From positions 682,001 to 746,000 of the forward strand of contig OZ244944.1 of NCBI GenBank assembly GCA_965222335.1: a DNA stretch of 64,000 bases. Direction: 5' to 3'. The translations under genes and the position numbers were made by a program. The notes under the pieces were generated by a model, which was given only the letters and a program-made list of their open reading frames with translations, was not told the origin of the DNA and did not search any database. Source of the DNA: G965222335 sp965222335 (GTDB taxonomy: Bacteria > Pseudomonadota > Gammaproteobacteria > Pseudomonadales > Halieaceae). Shown piece by piece: positions 8,259-16,827 of the stretch (its first letter is position 1; the number at the start of each line of letters is the position of its first letter).

Positions 8259-10499
8259 ATGCAGCAACTGCAAACAGGAAGACATGGGGGCAAGGGCCTC
8301 GCAGGGGCGCTCGGCAGGCACCGGACGCGATCATGCACGGCTCTGCTGCTGGCTGCCGCCTGCCTCGCGTGGCCCCTGGCCGAAAGCCAGGCGCAGGACT
8401 ACACCGGCTGGCAGACTTACGGCGGCGACCAGGGCAACACCCACTACTCCTCGCTGGAAAGCATCAACCGCGACAACGTCGGCCAGCTGCAGCCGGCCTG
8501 GCGCTACCACAGCGCCGCGGGCGAGGAGCTACCCGCCAGCTCGGAACTACAGCTGAACCCGATCGTGGTCGACGGTATCCTTTACGGGCGCAGTCCGCTG
8601 TACAACGTCTTTGCCCTGGATGCCGCCAGCGGCCGGGAACTGTGGACGCACACCCCCGCCGCCAGTCATGTCGGCCTGTCCAATATGCGCGGGGTGACCT
8701 ACTGGCCCGGCGACAGGACCGACGGCGCGCGCATCCTGTTCACCACCGGGCACTACCTGATGGCGCTGGACGCTGCCACCGGCGAGCTGATCCCCAGCTT
8801 TGGCGACGGGGGGCGTGTGGACCTGCGCCAGGGGCTGGACCGGCCGGTGGACAGGATCAGTGTCAATGTGCCCTCCCCGGGCGTACTGTTTGAAGACCTC
8901 CTGATCCTCGGCTCTGCGGTTACGGAGTCCAGCGGGGCCGCGCCCGGGGATATCCGGGCCTACGACGTCAGGACCGGCAAGCAGGTATGGAAGTTCCACA
9001 CCATTCCGCGCCCGGGCGAGGTCGGCCACGACACCTGGCCAGAAGATGCCTGGCAGACCGCTGGCGGCGCCAACGCCTGGGCGGGCCTGAGCGTGGATGC
9101 CGCGCGCGGCGTGGTTTATGCACCGACCGGTTCACCGACCCCGGACTTCGACGGCAGCGAGCGTCACGGCGCCAACCTGTTTGGCAACAGCATCCTGGCC
9201 CTTGACGCCCGCAGCGGCAAGCGCCTGTGGCACTTCCAGGCGGTCCACCATGACCTCTGGGACCGGGACCTCAGCTCGGCACCGACGCTGGTCAGGGTCG
9301 AGCGAGACGGCAGGCAGCACGACTGGCTGGCCCAGGCCTCCAAGCAGGGGGTGCTCTACCTGCTGGACCGGGACAGCGGCAAACCCGTGTTCCCGATCGC
9401 GGAGGCGCCGGTACCGCCATCCACCATCCCCGGAGAGCAGGCCTACCCGACCCAGCCCCGGGTGACCCTGCCCGAGCCCTTTACCCGCCAGTCCATGACC
9501 CGGGATGACCTGACCGACATCACACCCGAGGCCCGCGCCGAGGCGCTGGCGCAGTGGCAACAGGCGGAGGAGTTTGCTTACCTGCGCCCCCCCGGCCTCA
9601 AGCCGAGCGTGCTGTTCCCGGGCTTCTACGGCGGCGCCAACTGGGGCGGTGGGGCGTTTGATCCGGCAACGGGCACCTACTACATCAACGCCATGGAGGT
9701 ACCCCACCTGGTCCAGATGCAGGCGATCGAAGTCAACCGCGGCAGTGAACTGGGCCTGGGGCAATTCCTGTTCCGGCAGCACTGCAGCGGCTGTCACGGC
9801 GTCAATCTTGAGGGCTTCTACCCCTACGCACCTGCCCTGACGGACATCCACGAGCGTCTCAACAAGCGCGAAGCCCACCGGGTCGTGATGGAGGGCAAGG
9901 GGCGCATGATGCCCTTCAACCACCTCAACCGGCACGAACGCGATGCGGTGGTCGACTACCTGTTTGCCCAGGCCGCGGGCGAGGTCGATACCGGCGATGC
10001 CGGCGCGACTGAAACCCGCTACGTGTTCGCGGGCTACCGCGAATTTGTTGACTCACGCTACTACCCCGCCATTAAACCACCCTGGGGCACCCTGACCGCA
10101 ATCAACCTGGAAACCGGAAAAAGGCGCTGGCAGGTTCCCCTGGGTGAATACGCGGAACTGACCGCGGAAGGTATAGCGCCCACCGGCACCCGTAACTACG
10201 GTGGCCCGGTGGTCACCGCGGGCGGCCTGTTGATCATAGCCGCCACCCCGGACTCAAAGCTGCGCATCTTCGACAAGGCAAGCGGCGACCTGCTCTGGCA
10301 ACACGATTTGCCCGCCGCGGGCTACGCGACGCCGGCCACCTACGAAGTCGATGGCAGGCAGTATATTGTCATCACCTGCAGTGGCGGCAAGCTGGGTACG
10401 GCCACCGGGGACGTCTACATGGCCTTCAGTCTGCCTGAAGCGTCCTCTGAGGACTCAGTCGCCGGGACAGTGCTTCAGTCCGTCCCGGCGGGTGGGTAA
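8259..10499 (+). CDS. PQQ-dependent dehydrogenase with embedded cytochrome c domain
   Basis: 746 residues. An N-terminal export signal (hydrophobic core about residues 28-42, ending SQAQ) is followed by quinoprotein propeller repeats, with tryptophan docking-like segments such as GRELWTH, GKQVWKF, GKRLWHF and GDLLWQH. A haem c site CSGCH (C509-C512-H513) sits in an insert of roughly residues 500-590, with a likely axial methionine in GRMMPFNH. The propeller then resumes to the C terminus. Members oxidise alcohols or sugars in the periplasm and pass electrons to haem c. No PQQ biosynthesis gene is nearby. The substrate is unknown. Confidence 0.9.
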   Translation: MQQLQTGRHGGKGLAGALGRHRTRSCTALLLAAACLAWPLAESQAQDYTGWQTYGGDQGNTHYSSLESINRDNVGQLQPAWRYHSAAGEELPASSELQLNPIVVDGILYGRSPLYNVFALDAASGRELWTHTPAASHVGLSNMRGVTYWPGDRTDGARILFTTGHYLMALDAATGELIPSFGDGGRVDLRQGLDRPVDRISVNVPSPGVLFEDLLILGSAVTESSGAAPGDIRAYDVRTGKQVWKFHTIPRPGEVGHDTWPEDAWQTAGGANAWAGLSVDAARGVVYAPTGSPTPDFDGSERHGANLFGNSILALDARSGKRLWHFQAVHHDLWDRDLSSAPTLVRVERDGRQHDWLAQASKQGVLYLLDRDSGKPVFPIAEAPVPPSTIPGEQAYPTQPRVTLPEPFTRQSMTRDDLTDITPEARAEALAQWQQAEEFAYLRPPGLKPSVLFPGFYGGANWGGGAFDPATGTYYINAMEVPHLVQMQAIEVNRGSELGLGQFLFRQHCSGCHGVNLEGFYPYAPALTDIHERLNKREAHRVVMEGKGRMMPFNHLNRHERDAVVDYLFAQAAGEVDTGDAGATETRYVFAGYREFVDSRYYPAIKPPWGTLTAINLETGKRRWQVPLGEYAELTAEGIAPTGTRNYGGPVVTAGGLLIIAATPDSKLRIFDKASGDLLWQHDLPAAGYATPATYEVDGRQYIVITCSGGKLGTATGDVYMAFSLPEASSEDSVAGTVLQSVPAGG

Positions 10500-11539
10500 G
10501 TGATGTAGCCCTCGGGACCCGGGGAGTACAGCGTCGACGCGTCGAATGTCGCCAGGGCCTGACCGCTGCGGAAGCGTTCCACCAAATCGGGATTGGCGAT
10601 AAATGACCTGCCAAAAGCGACCGCGGTCACCTCACCGGCGGCGATCGCCTGTTGCGCCTCTGCCAGGTCAAAGCTTTCATTGGCAATCAGCCGGTCGCCG
10701 AAGTAACGCTGCCCCAGGGCCAGATTATCCACCCGCCCGCTGGGCATCCGAATCACGTGCAGGTAGGCCAGGTCGAGCCCGGCGGCCGCCGACAGCAAAT
10801 AGTCGAAGGTCTCCTGGGGGTTGTCATCCGTGAGGTCGTTGAAGGTATTGTCCGGGCAGATGCGCATGCCCACCCGTCCGCCACCGCAGACCTCACACAG
10901 GGCCTCCAGCACCTCCAGCACGAAGCGCGCCCGGTTGGCCAAGGAACCGCCGTAGGCATCGGTCCGGTGATTGGTGCCCGTGGACAGAAACTGGGCCGGC
11001 AGGTAGCCGCTGGTGCAATGCAGCTCGACGGCGTCGAAGCCCGCCTCCAGGGCGAGACGTGCGGCCTGTCGATACTCATCGACAACCCCCGGAATCTCCG
11101 ACATCTCCAGGGCCCGGGGCGTGACCATCGGCTGCATTCCCTGCTGGTCGGTGTACATCCTGGCGTCCGCCGCCACGGCCGAGGGGGCCACTGTCTCGCT
11201 CCCTGCGGGCTTGTTCAGGGGGCTGGCGACACGACCCACGTGCATCAGCTGGGCCACAATCAGGCCTCCCTCCGCATGCACGCCGTCCGTCACGCGGCGC
11301 CAGGCGTCTGCCTGCGCTGTATTGTAGATGCCAGGCGTACGACAATAGCCCAGGCCGTCGGCGCTGGGCGCAATCCCCTCACTGATAATCAGCCCGGCGC
11401 CTGCGCGCTGGCGGTAGTACGCCGCCATCTCCTCGCTGGGCACCGCGTCTGCGTCGGCCCGGCTGCGCGTCATCGGCGCCATCACCACGCGGTTGCGCAG
11501 CGCCAGTTCGCCGAGGTTTACTGGTGTGAATATATCCAT
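10475..11539 (-). CDS. Old Yellow Enzyme family ene-reductase / alkene reductase
   Basis: 354 residues, FMN-dependent TIM barrel of the OYE/NemA type. It starts FTPVNLGELALRNRVVMAPMTRSRA and has the AYGGSLANRARF and GRSFIANPDL blocks. These enzymes reduce activated C=C bonds with NAD(P)H; relatives include steroid and bile acid reductases. The usual substrate-anchoring pair HxxN/H reads H174-C-T-S177 here, an unusual serine. It is the last gene of a tight operon after the NTF2-like and SDR genes (gap 4 bp), and its 3' end overlaps the PQQ dehydrogenase gene by 25 bp tail to tail. Confidence 0.92.
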   Translation of the reverse strand: MDIFTPVNLGELALRNRVVMAPMTRSRADADAVPSEEMAAYYRQRAGAGLIISEGIAPSADGLGYCRTPGIYNTAQADAWRRVTDGVHAEGGLIVAQLMHVGRVASPLNKPAGSETVAPSAVAADARMYTDQQGMQPMVTPRALEMSEIPGVVDEYRQAARLALEAGFDAVELHCTSGYLPAQFLSTGTNHRTDAYGGSLANRARFVLEVLEALCEVCGGGRVGMRICPDNTFNDLTDDNPQETFDYLLSAAAGLDLAYLHVIRMPSGRVDNLALGQRYFGDRLIANESFDLAEAQQAIAAGEVTAVAFGRSFIANPDLVERFRSGQALATFDASTLYSPGPEGYITYPPAGTD

Positions 11540-11543
11540 GCGG

Positions 11544-12185
11544 CTACCTTACCCGTATCCGGGGCTCTGCGGCATCGCGCCGCATCGAGGTCAGGAATTG
11601 TTCCAGGGGCGCGGGCGCTGCCACCTCGGGCGCGTCCTCCGCCGGTGGATTGGCCCAGAACTCCGCCCAGGATGGCCACAGATCATGGAAGGCCCCGGCG
11701 TAGGCCTCACGGTCGGGCCAACGCATTTTATTGTCACCCACCGGTGGCTGGTTGAGGTCACTGGCATACCAGTAACAGGGCAGACGACGACGGAAGAACC
11801 AGCGCCCGTCAATGCGCTCGTAATTGTCCCAGTAGAGCATCTGCATGATCACCCACTGGGCTTCGCCGCTGGCGCAGGGGGTCTCGTGCTCGTTCTTGGA
11901 GTAGACCACACCGTGGGCATGATCCGCGTCGTCAAACTCGATGATGTGATTGCCGATATGGTGCGAGGTGCCGGTAAACTGCAGGCGCAGGGTGTCGTCG
12001 AGCCAGCGCTTGAGGTGGGCACGGCCGGTCTTGTCCCGGCTCACACGGATATCGTGGGCGAACAGGTTGACGTGTGCATCCAGGTCCCGCATGTCCAGGG
12101 AGAGGGCGTACTTGGCCGCCAGCTGACGAATCTCGTCCAGGGACTCCAGGCGGTCGATGCGCGCTTCCAGGTCTGTGTCAGCCAT
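11544..12185 (-). CDS. NTF2-like (SnoaL/BaiE-type) protein, possible dehydratase or isomerase
   Basis: 213 residues. An alpha helix start (residues 6-35) is followed by the cone-shaped NTF2 fold; the last 40 residues are an alanine/proline-rich extension. Y26, D31, the histidine cluster H75/H76/H80 and D120 sit where ring dehydratases of the BaiE and scytalone dehydratase kind have Tyr/Asp/His residues, but I cannot align them rigorously. It is the middle gene of an operon with an SDR (3 bp upstream) and an ene-reductase (4 bp downstream), which suggests sequential work on one cyclic substrate. Confidence 0.75.
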   Translation of the reverse strand: MADTDLEARIDRLESLDEIRQLAAKYALSLDMRDLDAHVNLFAHDIRVSRDKTGRAHLKRWLDDTLRLQFTGTSHHIGNHIIEFDDADHAHGVVYSKNEHETPCASGEAQWVIMQMLYWDNYERIDGRWFFRRRLPCYWYASDLNQPPVGDNKMRWPDREAYAGAFHDLWPSWAEFWANPPAEDAPEVAAPAPLEQFLTSMRRDAAEPRIRVR

Positions 12186-12188
12186 CGC

Positions 12189-12959
12189 TCAGTCCCAACT
12201 CGCAGCGCCGGTGACAAGCTCCGCGGTGCGACCACCATCGACCACCAGCTCTGCGCCGGTGATATAGGAGGCCTCATCACTGGCCAGGAAGAGGATCGCG
12301 TTGGCACACTCCAAGGGGTCACCGATGCGCTTGATGGGGATGGAGTTCGCGGTGGCGTCCTGGGTCGCCTGATCCGGCAGCAACGCCGCCGTGGGCGGGG
12401 TCAGAAACGCCCCCGGGATTACGCTGTTCACCCGCACCTGGCCGCCCCATTCAATGGCGGCGTTGCGCGACAGGGCCAGCATCGCGGATTTTGCCGCAGA
12501 GTAGCCCGCGGTCCCCGCCGACCCCTTGAGGCCGCACACCGAGGAAACGTTTACCACCGCCCCCTTGCGCGCCTTAAGTTCCGCGTAAGCCTCGCGCATC
12601 AGGAACATGGCGCCATCCAGCGACACGGTGAAATTGTGTCGCCAGTCGCGGGTAGCGTGCGTCGCCAGCATCCCGGGGACCATCAGGACCGCATTGTTGA
12701 CCACCACATCGATGCCGCCGTAGTGCTCCACCGTGGCAGCGACCAGCGCCTTGACCGAGGCCTCGTCGCTGACGTCAGTGGCCACACCCAGCGCGCTGCC
12801 GCCGTCAGCATTGATCTCTGCCGCCAGCTGGTCAAGCACTTCCTGCCGCCTCGCCGCGAGCACCACGTGGGCACCCTCCTCGGCTAAACGTTTTGCCGTG
12901 GCAGCGCCAATGCCCTGGCTGGCGCCGGTGACGATCACCACCTTGTCCTGCATTCGCAT
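12189..12959 (-). CDS. Short-chain dehydrogenase/reductase (SDR)
   Basis: 256 residues from the ATG at 12959, which has GGAG 7 bp upstream; the longer frame adds 16 non-family residues. TGASQGIG, NNAV, catalytic YSAAK and the VVDGG end are all present. The arginines in AARRQ after strand 2 favour NADP(H). It is the first gene of the SDR / NTF2-like / OYE operon, so a hydroxysteroid-like or other ring alcohol/ketone dehydrogenase role is a reasonable guess. Confidence 0.9.
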   Translation of the reverse strand: MRMQDKVVIVTGASQGIGAATAKRLAEEGAHVVLAARRQEVLDQLAAEINADGGSALGVATDVSDEASVKALVAATVEHYGGIDVVVNNAVLMVPGMLATHATRDWRHNFTVSLDGAMFLMREAYAELKARKGAVVNVSSVCGLKGSAGTAGYSAAKSAMLALSRNAAIEWGGQVRVNSVIPGAFLTPPTAALLPDQATQDATANSIPIKRIGDPLECANAILFLASDEASYITGAELVVDGGRTAELVTGAASWD

Positions 12960-13164
12960 GCTTACTCTCCGCTTATTCGACTCAGCGCAGCTTAGGGGGC
13001 GAAACAAGAAACGGTCAACCGGACGGGGACAGCAGCCACGACTAATTCGTATCGGGTGCAGCGATTGGGCCCCGGGGTATAGTTATTCACGCGAGTAACG
13101 ACGCGGACGGAATTTGCAAGCCCGACCATCCGCAGGCTATAGCGCCACCCGATCTACCCGGAGA

Positions 13165-14901
13165 TCACTGCCTGGCGTGCTTGGGCCGCACCGATTTCTT
13201 AGGGGCGGCCTTCCGTGGGGCGGCCTTCCGTGGGGCGCTTTTTCCCGAGGTTTTTTTCCGCGCCGGGGACTTCACCGCCGCAGTAGATTTCTTGGTCGCG
13301 GTTTTTTTCGTTGCAGCCTTGCGCGGGGCGGCCTCCCGCGCGGTCTTTCCCCTCGCCGGGGCTTTCCTGGCCGCAGCTTTCTTCGCCGTCGCTTTTTTGG
13401 CTGTCGCTTTTTTGGCTGTCGCTTTCTTTGCTGCCGGCTTTTTGGCGGCAGCCTTCTTCTTTGCCGGGGCGGGCTTCTTGCCACCCGGCCGCGCAGGAAA
13501 GCACGCCTGTAGCTCGCGATACACTTCGTCCAGGCACTGTTCGTAGACAGCCGGGTCAGGCAACTGCGTCCGGCAGGCCTGGAAGGAAACGCAGATTTGC
13601 CCGTTATAGCTGGTCACTGCATGAAACAGGCCCAGGCCATCGGCACAGGGACCCAGTCCGTAGCTGCGGACTACCTCGGCACCGCCCATGTACAGCGGAA
13701 TCTGCGGGCCGGGCACGTTAGTCACAATGGTGTTGAATATGGGCTTCATCTCCGCCATCAAACCCGATGCCAGGGCCGAACGAACCGCCAGTGCCGCCAG
13801 TTCCGCCGGCACGCTCTGGGTGAGGTCAGTCATCATCCTCGCGCCCACCGCCTGGTGATAGGCCTTGGAAGAAACCGCCTCGCCGTGAACCGCCTGCAGG
13901 CGCTCCACGAAGTCCGCCACGTCTGTGCGCAGTGACACCGCCATCATGGAGACCACGTTGCCGCCCGCGCCCTGCTCTTCCCTGCCGCGCACGTTCACCG
14001 GCGCACCCGCCACCAGGCTGAGATCGGGTAGTTCACCATGCAAGGTCAGGTACTTGCGCAGGGCGCCGCCGACAATCGTCAGGATCACGTCGTTGACGGT
14101 GGCACCCTCCACCCCCTCCCGCGCCCGCCGAATCACTGACAGCTCGAAATCAGCAGCACCGAATACGCGGTGCGGGGTGACCGCATTGTTGAAACGGGTG
14201 TGCGCCTTGCTGGGCAGGTTGTGGAAGCGCTTGGCCTTCACCCCGTCATGGACCCGCCGCCAGGCGGGTACTCCGCGCGTTGCCAGCCTCGCCAGCCGCA
14301 GGGGCGCCTTGAGGTTGGCGAGATAGGCCCGCCATAACATCTCCGGGAGCCTGGGGGCCGTGACCACGGGCCGCTCACCCGCGGGCCGGGGCGGCGGTGG
14401 TTCGCGGGTCAGGTCGTGAATCGCGGCGACGATTTCGGTGCCGGTAGCGCCGTCAATCGCCGCGTGATGAATTTTCAGGAAGATCGCAAAGCTGCCCTTG
14501 GGAAAACCCTTGACGTTATCCAGCCCCTCAATCACGTAGGCCTCCCACAGGGGCCGGGCGCGGTCCAGTGGCCGCGCGTGCAAGCGGGCAACGAGTATAC
14601 AGAGCTGACGCCAGTCACCGGGCTTGGGCAAGGCAATATGGCGCACGTGAAACTCGAGGTCGAAATTCTCGTCCTCCACCCAGTAAGGCTGGTCCAGGTT
14701 CAGCGGGACCGTCGCCAGCTTGCGCCGGAACACCGGCGAGCGGTCCAGGCGCTCCTCGAAGGTGCGCAGGATATCCTTGAAACGCACAAACCCCCCGGGG
14801 GCAGTCGAGGGGTCGTAGATCATCAGCGGGCCGATGTGCATGGGTGACTTGTCGAGTTCCGCGTAAAGGAACGTGGCATCGAGTCCGCTGAGCTGCTGCA
14901 T
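13165..14901 (-). CDS. Wax ester synthase/diacylglycerol acyltransferase (WS/DGAT) with lysine-alanine tail
   Basis: 578 residues. The first 470 or so are a normal bacterial WS/DGAT: LSGLDATFLYAE at the N terminus, acyltransferase motif HHxxxDG at 145-151, PLDRARPLWE, and the NVPGPQ and late SYNG blocks. It joins acyl-CoA to fatty alcohols or diacylglycerol at the membrane for storage lipid. Residues from about 472 to 578 form a tail made almost only of Lys, Ala, Pro, Thr and Arg (AAKKATAKK-like repeats), resembling histone H1 tails and PHA-granule phasins. The tail is encoded partly by 15-bp tandem repeats. Confidence 0.93.
   Translation of the reverse strand: MQQLSGLDATFLYAELDKSPMHIGPLMIYDPSTAPGGFVRFKDILRTFEERLDRSPVFRRKLATVPLNLDQPYWVEDENFDLEFHVRHIALPKPGDWRQLCILVARLHARPLDRARPLWEAYVIEGLDNVKGFPKGSFAIFLKIHHAAIDGATGTEIVAAIHDLTREPPPPRPAGERPVVTAPRLPEMLWRAYLANLKAPLRLARLATRGVPAWRRVHDGVKAKRFHNLPSKAHTRFNNAVTPHRVFGAADFELSVIRRAREGVEGATVNDVILTIVGGALRKYLTLHGELPDLSLVAGAPVNVRGREEQGAGGNVVSMMAVSLRTDVADFVERLQAVHGEAVSSKAYHQAVGARMMTDLTQSVPAELAALAVRSALASGLMAEMKPIFNTIVTNVPGPQIPLYMGGAEVVRSYGLGPCADGLGLFHAVTSYNGQICVSFQACRTQLPDPAVYEQCLDEVYRELQACFPARPGGKKPAPAKKKAAAKKPAAKKATAKKATAKKATAKKAAARKAPARGKTAREAAPRKAATKKTATKKSTAAVKSPARKKTSGKSAPRKAAPRKAAPKKSVRPKHARQ
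13202..13231 (-). repeat. 15-bp tandem repeat (2 copies) in the WS/DGAT tail
   Basis: Two perfect copies of a 15-bp unit (13202-13216 and 13217-13231), followed by a partial third, encode repeated PRKAA pentapeptides at the extreme C terminus of the acyltransferase. The repeat preserves the frame, so copy number can change without breaking the gene. Confidence 0.85.
13388..13432 (-). repeat. 15-bp tandem repeat (3 copies) in the WS/DGAT tail
   Basis: Three successive 15-bp units starting GTCGCTTT (13388-13402, 13403-13417, 13418-13432, the last with one change) encode the repeated AKKAT pentapeptides. Like the second repeat block in the same gene, this is a codon-level pentapeptide repeat and not a CRISPR or intergenic element. 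Confidence 0.85.
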
Positions 14902-14979
14902 TACTGACCTCTGCTATCGCTTCGCTGTCACCGCAGTATATACCAGCTCGCCATTGGCGCGACCCGGCGCAGGACAACC

Positions 14980-16704
14980 CTAGAAGGGAAACACCCGGGG
15001 CAGTAGCACCAACACAACCAGGGAATAGGCGATCGACACTGGCAGACCGGCGCGTACGTAGTCACGCATGCCGTAGCCACCCAGGTTCTGCACCATCAGG
15101 TTGGTGGTGTAACCGTAGGGGGTGAGAAAGCTGGCACTGGCGCCAAAGGCCACGGCCAGCACGAAGGGCATATGACTCACGCCGAAGCTTTCCGCCAGGC
15201 CAAAGGCAATCGGGAAACTGAGGGCCGCCGCCGCATTGTTGGTCATCAGCTCGGTCAGCAACAGCGTGCCCAGGTAGATACCGATCATCGCAGCGTAGGG
15301 CCCCAGCGCCGACAGCTGGCCATGCAGGCCGTCGGAGATCAGGTCCACCAGCCCGGAATTGGTCAGCGCCTGCGACAGGGTCAGTGCCGAACCGATGATC
15401 AGCCAGATCTCGAAGGGAAAGCGGCGGCGAAGCTCCGAGGCGCGGACCAGGCGCAGCCCGAGCATGCACACCAGCAGGAAAGCGAGCCCCTTGATCAGGG
15501 GCAGAATTTCCAGCGATGCCAGGGTCACCACCGCGATCAGCGTCAAGGTCACAAACCAGTTCTGCAGCGGGGTTGAGTTCGCGCCGTTGACAGAGTCATC
15601 GATCACCACGAAGTTCTTGCCCAGGTTGTTGCGGTCATGGAAATCGGGACCGGTCGCCAGCATCAGGTTGTCACCCGCATGGATGGTGATATTCCCGAGC
15701 TTGCCGGACAGGCGTTTACCGCCGCGTCGCAGGCCCACCACGGCGGCGTCAAACAGTGAGCGGAAACCGCTGTCCTTGATCGTCTTGCCCTCGATGGACG
15801 CGTCGGGCATCACGATCACTTCCATCATGTTCTCGCGCAGCAGGCCCTCGTCGACCGCAAACAGGTGCAGGCCGTCGAAGGCGTCAAGGGCACCCACCTG
15901 CTTGATATCCCCTGAGAAGATCAGTTTGTCTCCCGCCTCGATAAACTCACTGGGTGCCACCGGCGAAATGAGATGTTCGTCGCGCACAATCTCCACCAGG
16001 AACAGGGCATCCAGTTCGCGCAGTTGATTGTCGGCGATGGTGTTGCCTATCAGGGAGGACTCAGGACCCACCTCCACTTCGATCAGGTATTCGTTGACGT
16101 CGAGCTGCTCGGCGCTGTCGGTAGGCAGGAAGCGGGTGGAGACCAGGATCACCAGCAGCCCCACCAGGGTGGCGCTGGCGCCGACCACCAGGAAGTCAAA
16201 GAAGTTCAGGCCCTGGCCCGTGGCGTCCTCAAGGAAGCTGCTCACAATCAGGTTGGTGGAGGTGCCTATCAGGGTCATGGTGCCACCCAGGATCGCCGCA
16301 TAGGACAGGGGAATCAGCAGGCGGGAGGCCGGGTGGTGGCGGTTGTTGCGCACCGTCTGCGCCAGTGTCGCGACCACCGCAGTGTTGTTTACAAACGCCG
16401 AGAACACGGCGGTGACCGCGCCCAGGCGCAATACGCTGGGAGCAAAGCGGGCGGAGATCAGGGTTCCTGACAGGCGGTTCAGCCAGGACAGCTTTTCCAG
16501 CCCCACCGACACCAGCAGCAGCAACACCAGGGTAATCAGACCGGTGTTGGCTGCCTTTTCCAGAACCTCGCTGGTTTCCACCAGGCCGAGAAAATAAGCA
16601 CCGAGCATGCAGCCAAGAAAAATCTGCGAGGCGGGCCTGTCAGTAAATATCAGACCGCCCAGCAAGATCAGAAACAGGCCGGAAATGAGCAGCTGGTCAA
16701 TCAT
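14980..16704 (-). CDS. SLC13/DASS-type permease with two TrkA-C (RCK_C) domains
   Basis: 574 residues from the ATG at 16704; the longer frame begins with a TTG and adds 11 polar residues. The N-terminal membrane half is about residues 1-190. Two cytoplasmic RCK_C-like domains follow at about 200-375 (both contain EVxVxxxSxLxGxTI-like strands), then the second membrane half with the FGASASFLTPYGYTTN motif near the end. This layout is that of sodium-coupled anion transporters (sulfate, dicarboxylate) of the CitT/ArsB superfamily. The transported anion cannot be named. It is divergent from the redoxin gene across 123 bp. Confidence 0.88.
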   Translation of the reverse strand: MIDQLLISGLFLILLGGLIFTDRPASQIFLGCMLGAYFLGLVETSEVLEKAANTGLITLVLLLLVSVGLEKLSWLNRLSGTLISARFAPSVLRLGAVTAVFSAFVNNTAVVATLAQTVRNNRHHPASRLLIPLSYAAILGGTMTLIGTSTNLIVSSFLEDATGQGLNFFDFLVVGASATLVGLLVILVSTRFLPTDSAEQLDVNEYLIEVEVGPESSLIGNTIADNQLRELDALFLVEIVRDEHLISPVAPSEFIEAGDKLIFSGDIKQVGALDAFDGLHLFAVDEGLLRENMMEVIVMPDASIEGKTIKDSGFRSLFDAAVVGLRRGGKRLSGKLGNITIHAGDNLMLATGPDFHDRNNLGKNFVVIDDSVNGANSTPLQNWFVTLTLIAVVTLASLEILPLIKGLAFLLVCMLGLRLVRASELRRRFPFEIWLIIGSALTLSQALTNSGLVDLISDGLHGQLSALGPYAAMIGIYLGTLLLTELMTNNAAAALSFPIAFGLAESFGVSHMPFVLAVAFGASASFLTPYGYTTNLMVQNLGGYGMRDYVRAGLPVSIAYSLVVLVLLPRVFPF

Positions 16705-16827
16705 CAATGGGCTCGATGCGCAGGTGAAAAAACGCAAGGATACGCGGAAATTCTGGCTGGCGACAACAGCACAGGGACCGGGTTAGACTGCTATTTTCGC
16801 ATAAGCTAATAACCTCGAGGGTTCACC

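Noticed and set aside
10652..12887. Long plus-strand frames over the SDR/NTF2/OYE operon
   Set aside because: The minus-strand genes have full motifs and ribosome sites; the plus frames have none.
13202..13432. Regular short repeats, considered as a CRISPR or intergenic repeat
   Set aside because: Units are 15 bp without spacers and lie in frame in the WS/DGAT gene, encoding pentapeptide repeats.
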